Source: Omnitrophica bacterium GWA2_41_15 (lineage in GTDB: Bacteria; Omnitrophota; Gorgyraeia; Gorgyraeales; Gorgyraeaceae). Taken from it: a stretch of DNA of 5,345 bases. The stretch is taken from positions 1 to 5,345 of the forward strand of contig CAKKRB010000253.1 of NCBI GenBank assembly GCA_919902485.1, written 5' to 3'. How positions within the stretch are numbered: the first letter of the stretch is position 1; the number at the start of each line of letters is the position of its first letter. Positions 5,267-5,345 of this stretch are shown here, one piece after another. Below the pieces are notes generated by a model. That model made no database searches. It saw only the letters and a list, made by a program, of their open reading frames with translations, and was not told the origin of the DNA. The position numbers and the translations under genes are program-made.

Positions 5267-5295
5267 AGTTTACAACAATTACGTCTTTATGTCAA
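5267..5295 (-). promoter_or_regulatory. Sigma70-type promoter of homospermidine synthase
   Basis: On the minus strand a perfect -35 hexamer TTGACA (5295-5290) is followed by a 17-bp spacer and TAAACT (5272-5267, 4 of 6 to TATAAT). Predicted transcription would begin near 5260, giving a leader of only about 8 nt. Upstream of the -35 the strand is rich in A and T tracts, as in UP elements. This is the best promoter match in the window. Confidence 0.65.
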
Positions 5296-5345
5296 ACACG
5301 GTAAAAATTTTATTTGATTAAAAAAATATTTTTGATAGAATAAAC
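5296..5345. other. AT-rich flank upstream of the hss promoter
   Basis: This stretch is strongly AT-rich with phased A and T tracts (for example the A7 run before ATATTTTT around 5320-5333). No open reading frame or convincing hairpin is seen. It may serve as an UP element or curved DNA for the hss promoter, or hold the end of the next upstream unit, which lies outside the window. Confidence 0.35.

Overview
No phage, transposase, CRISPR, toxin-antitoxin or defence locus is visible in this window, and I found no new multigene system. It is a gene-dense bacterial chromosomal segment of housekeeping and accessory-metabolism genes. The unusual part is between the genes. Perfect or near-perfect palindromic repeats sit on gene ends and next to one ribosome binding site, and several minus-strand genes appear to have almost no 5' leader. 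The gene set (a COG0731-type radical SAM protein, a BaiN/HI0933-type flavoprotein, Maf, a YggS-type PLP protein and a bacterial homospermidine synthase), the moderately AT-rich composition and the palindromes centred on TTTAAA suggest an uncultivated Gram-negative-type lineage such as Omnitrophota. That assignment is an inference from general resemblance and is not proven here.

Layout from left to right. At 1-204 (minus) is the N-terminal part of a YggS/PLPBP-family PLP-binding protein, cut by the window edge. At 211-252 is a perfect 42-bp palindrome touching the yggS Shine-Dalgarno. At 268-1047 (minus) is a radical SAM protein. At 1048-1078 is a 31-bp divergent promoter region. At 1079-1654 (plus) is a DJ-1/PfpI-family protein. 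At about 1631-1712 is a compound inverted repeat lying across both stop codons of the convergent pair. At 1703-2935 (minus) is an NAD(P)/FAD-dependent flavoprotein. At 2956-2981 is a second perfect palindrome that contains the maf stop codon. At 2967-3557 (minus) is a Maf-family nucleotide pyrophosphatase. At 3558-3794 is a non-coding gap with degenerate half-copies of the palindrome. At 3795-5252 (minus) is homospermidine synthase, with a good sigma70-type promoter at 5267-5295 and an AT-rich stretch beyond it.

Functionally, maf and the flavoprotein gene are 31 bp apart and probably co-transcribed. The radical SAM gene and yggS probably form a second minus-strand unit interrupted by the palindrome. 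The DJ-1 gene is the only plus-strand gene. Homospermidine synthase stands alone with its own promoter and points to homospermidine as a polyamine of this organism. The remaining products fit general maintenance roles (PLP homeostasis, clearing of modified nucleotides, protein or metabolite damage control), but no shared pathway is demonstrated.
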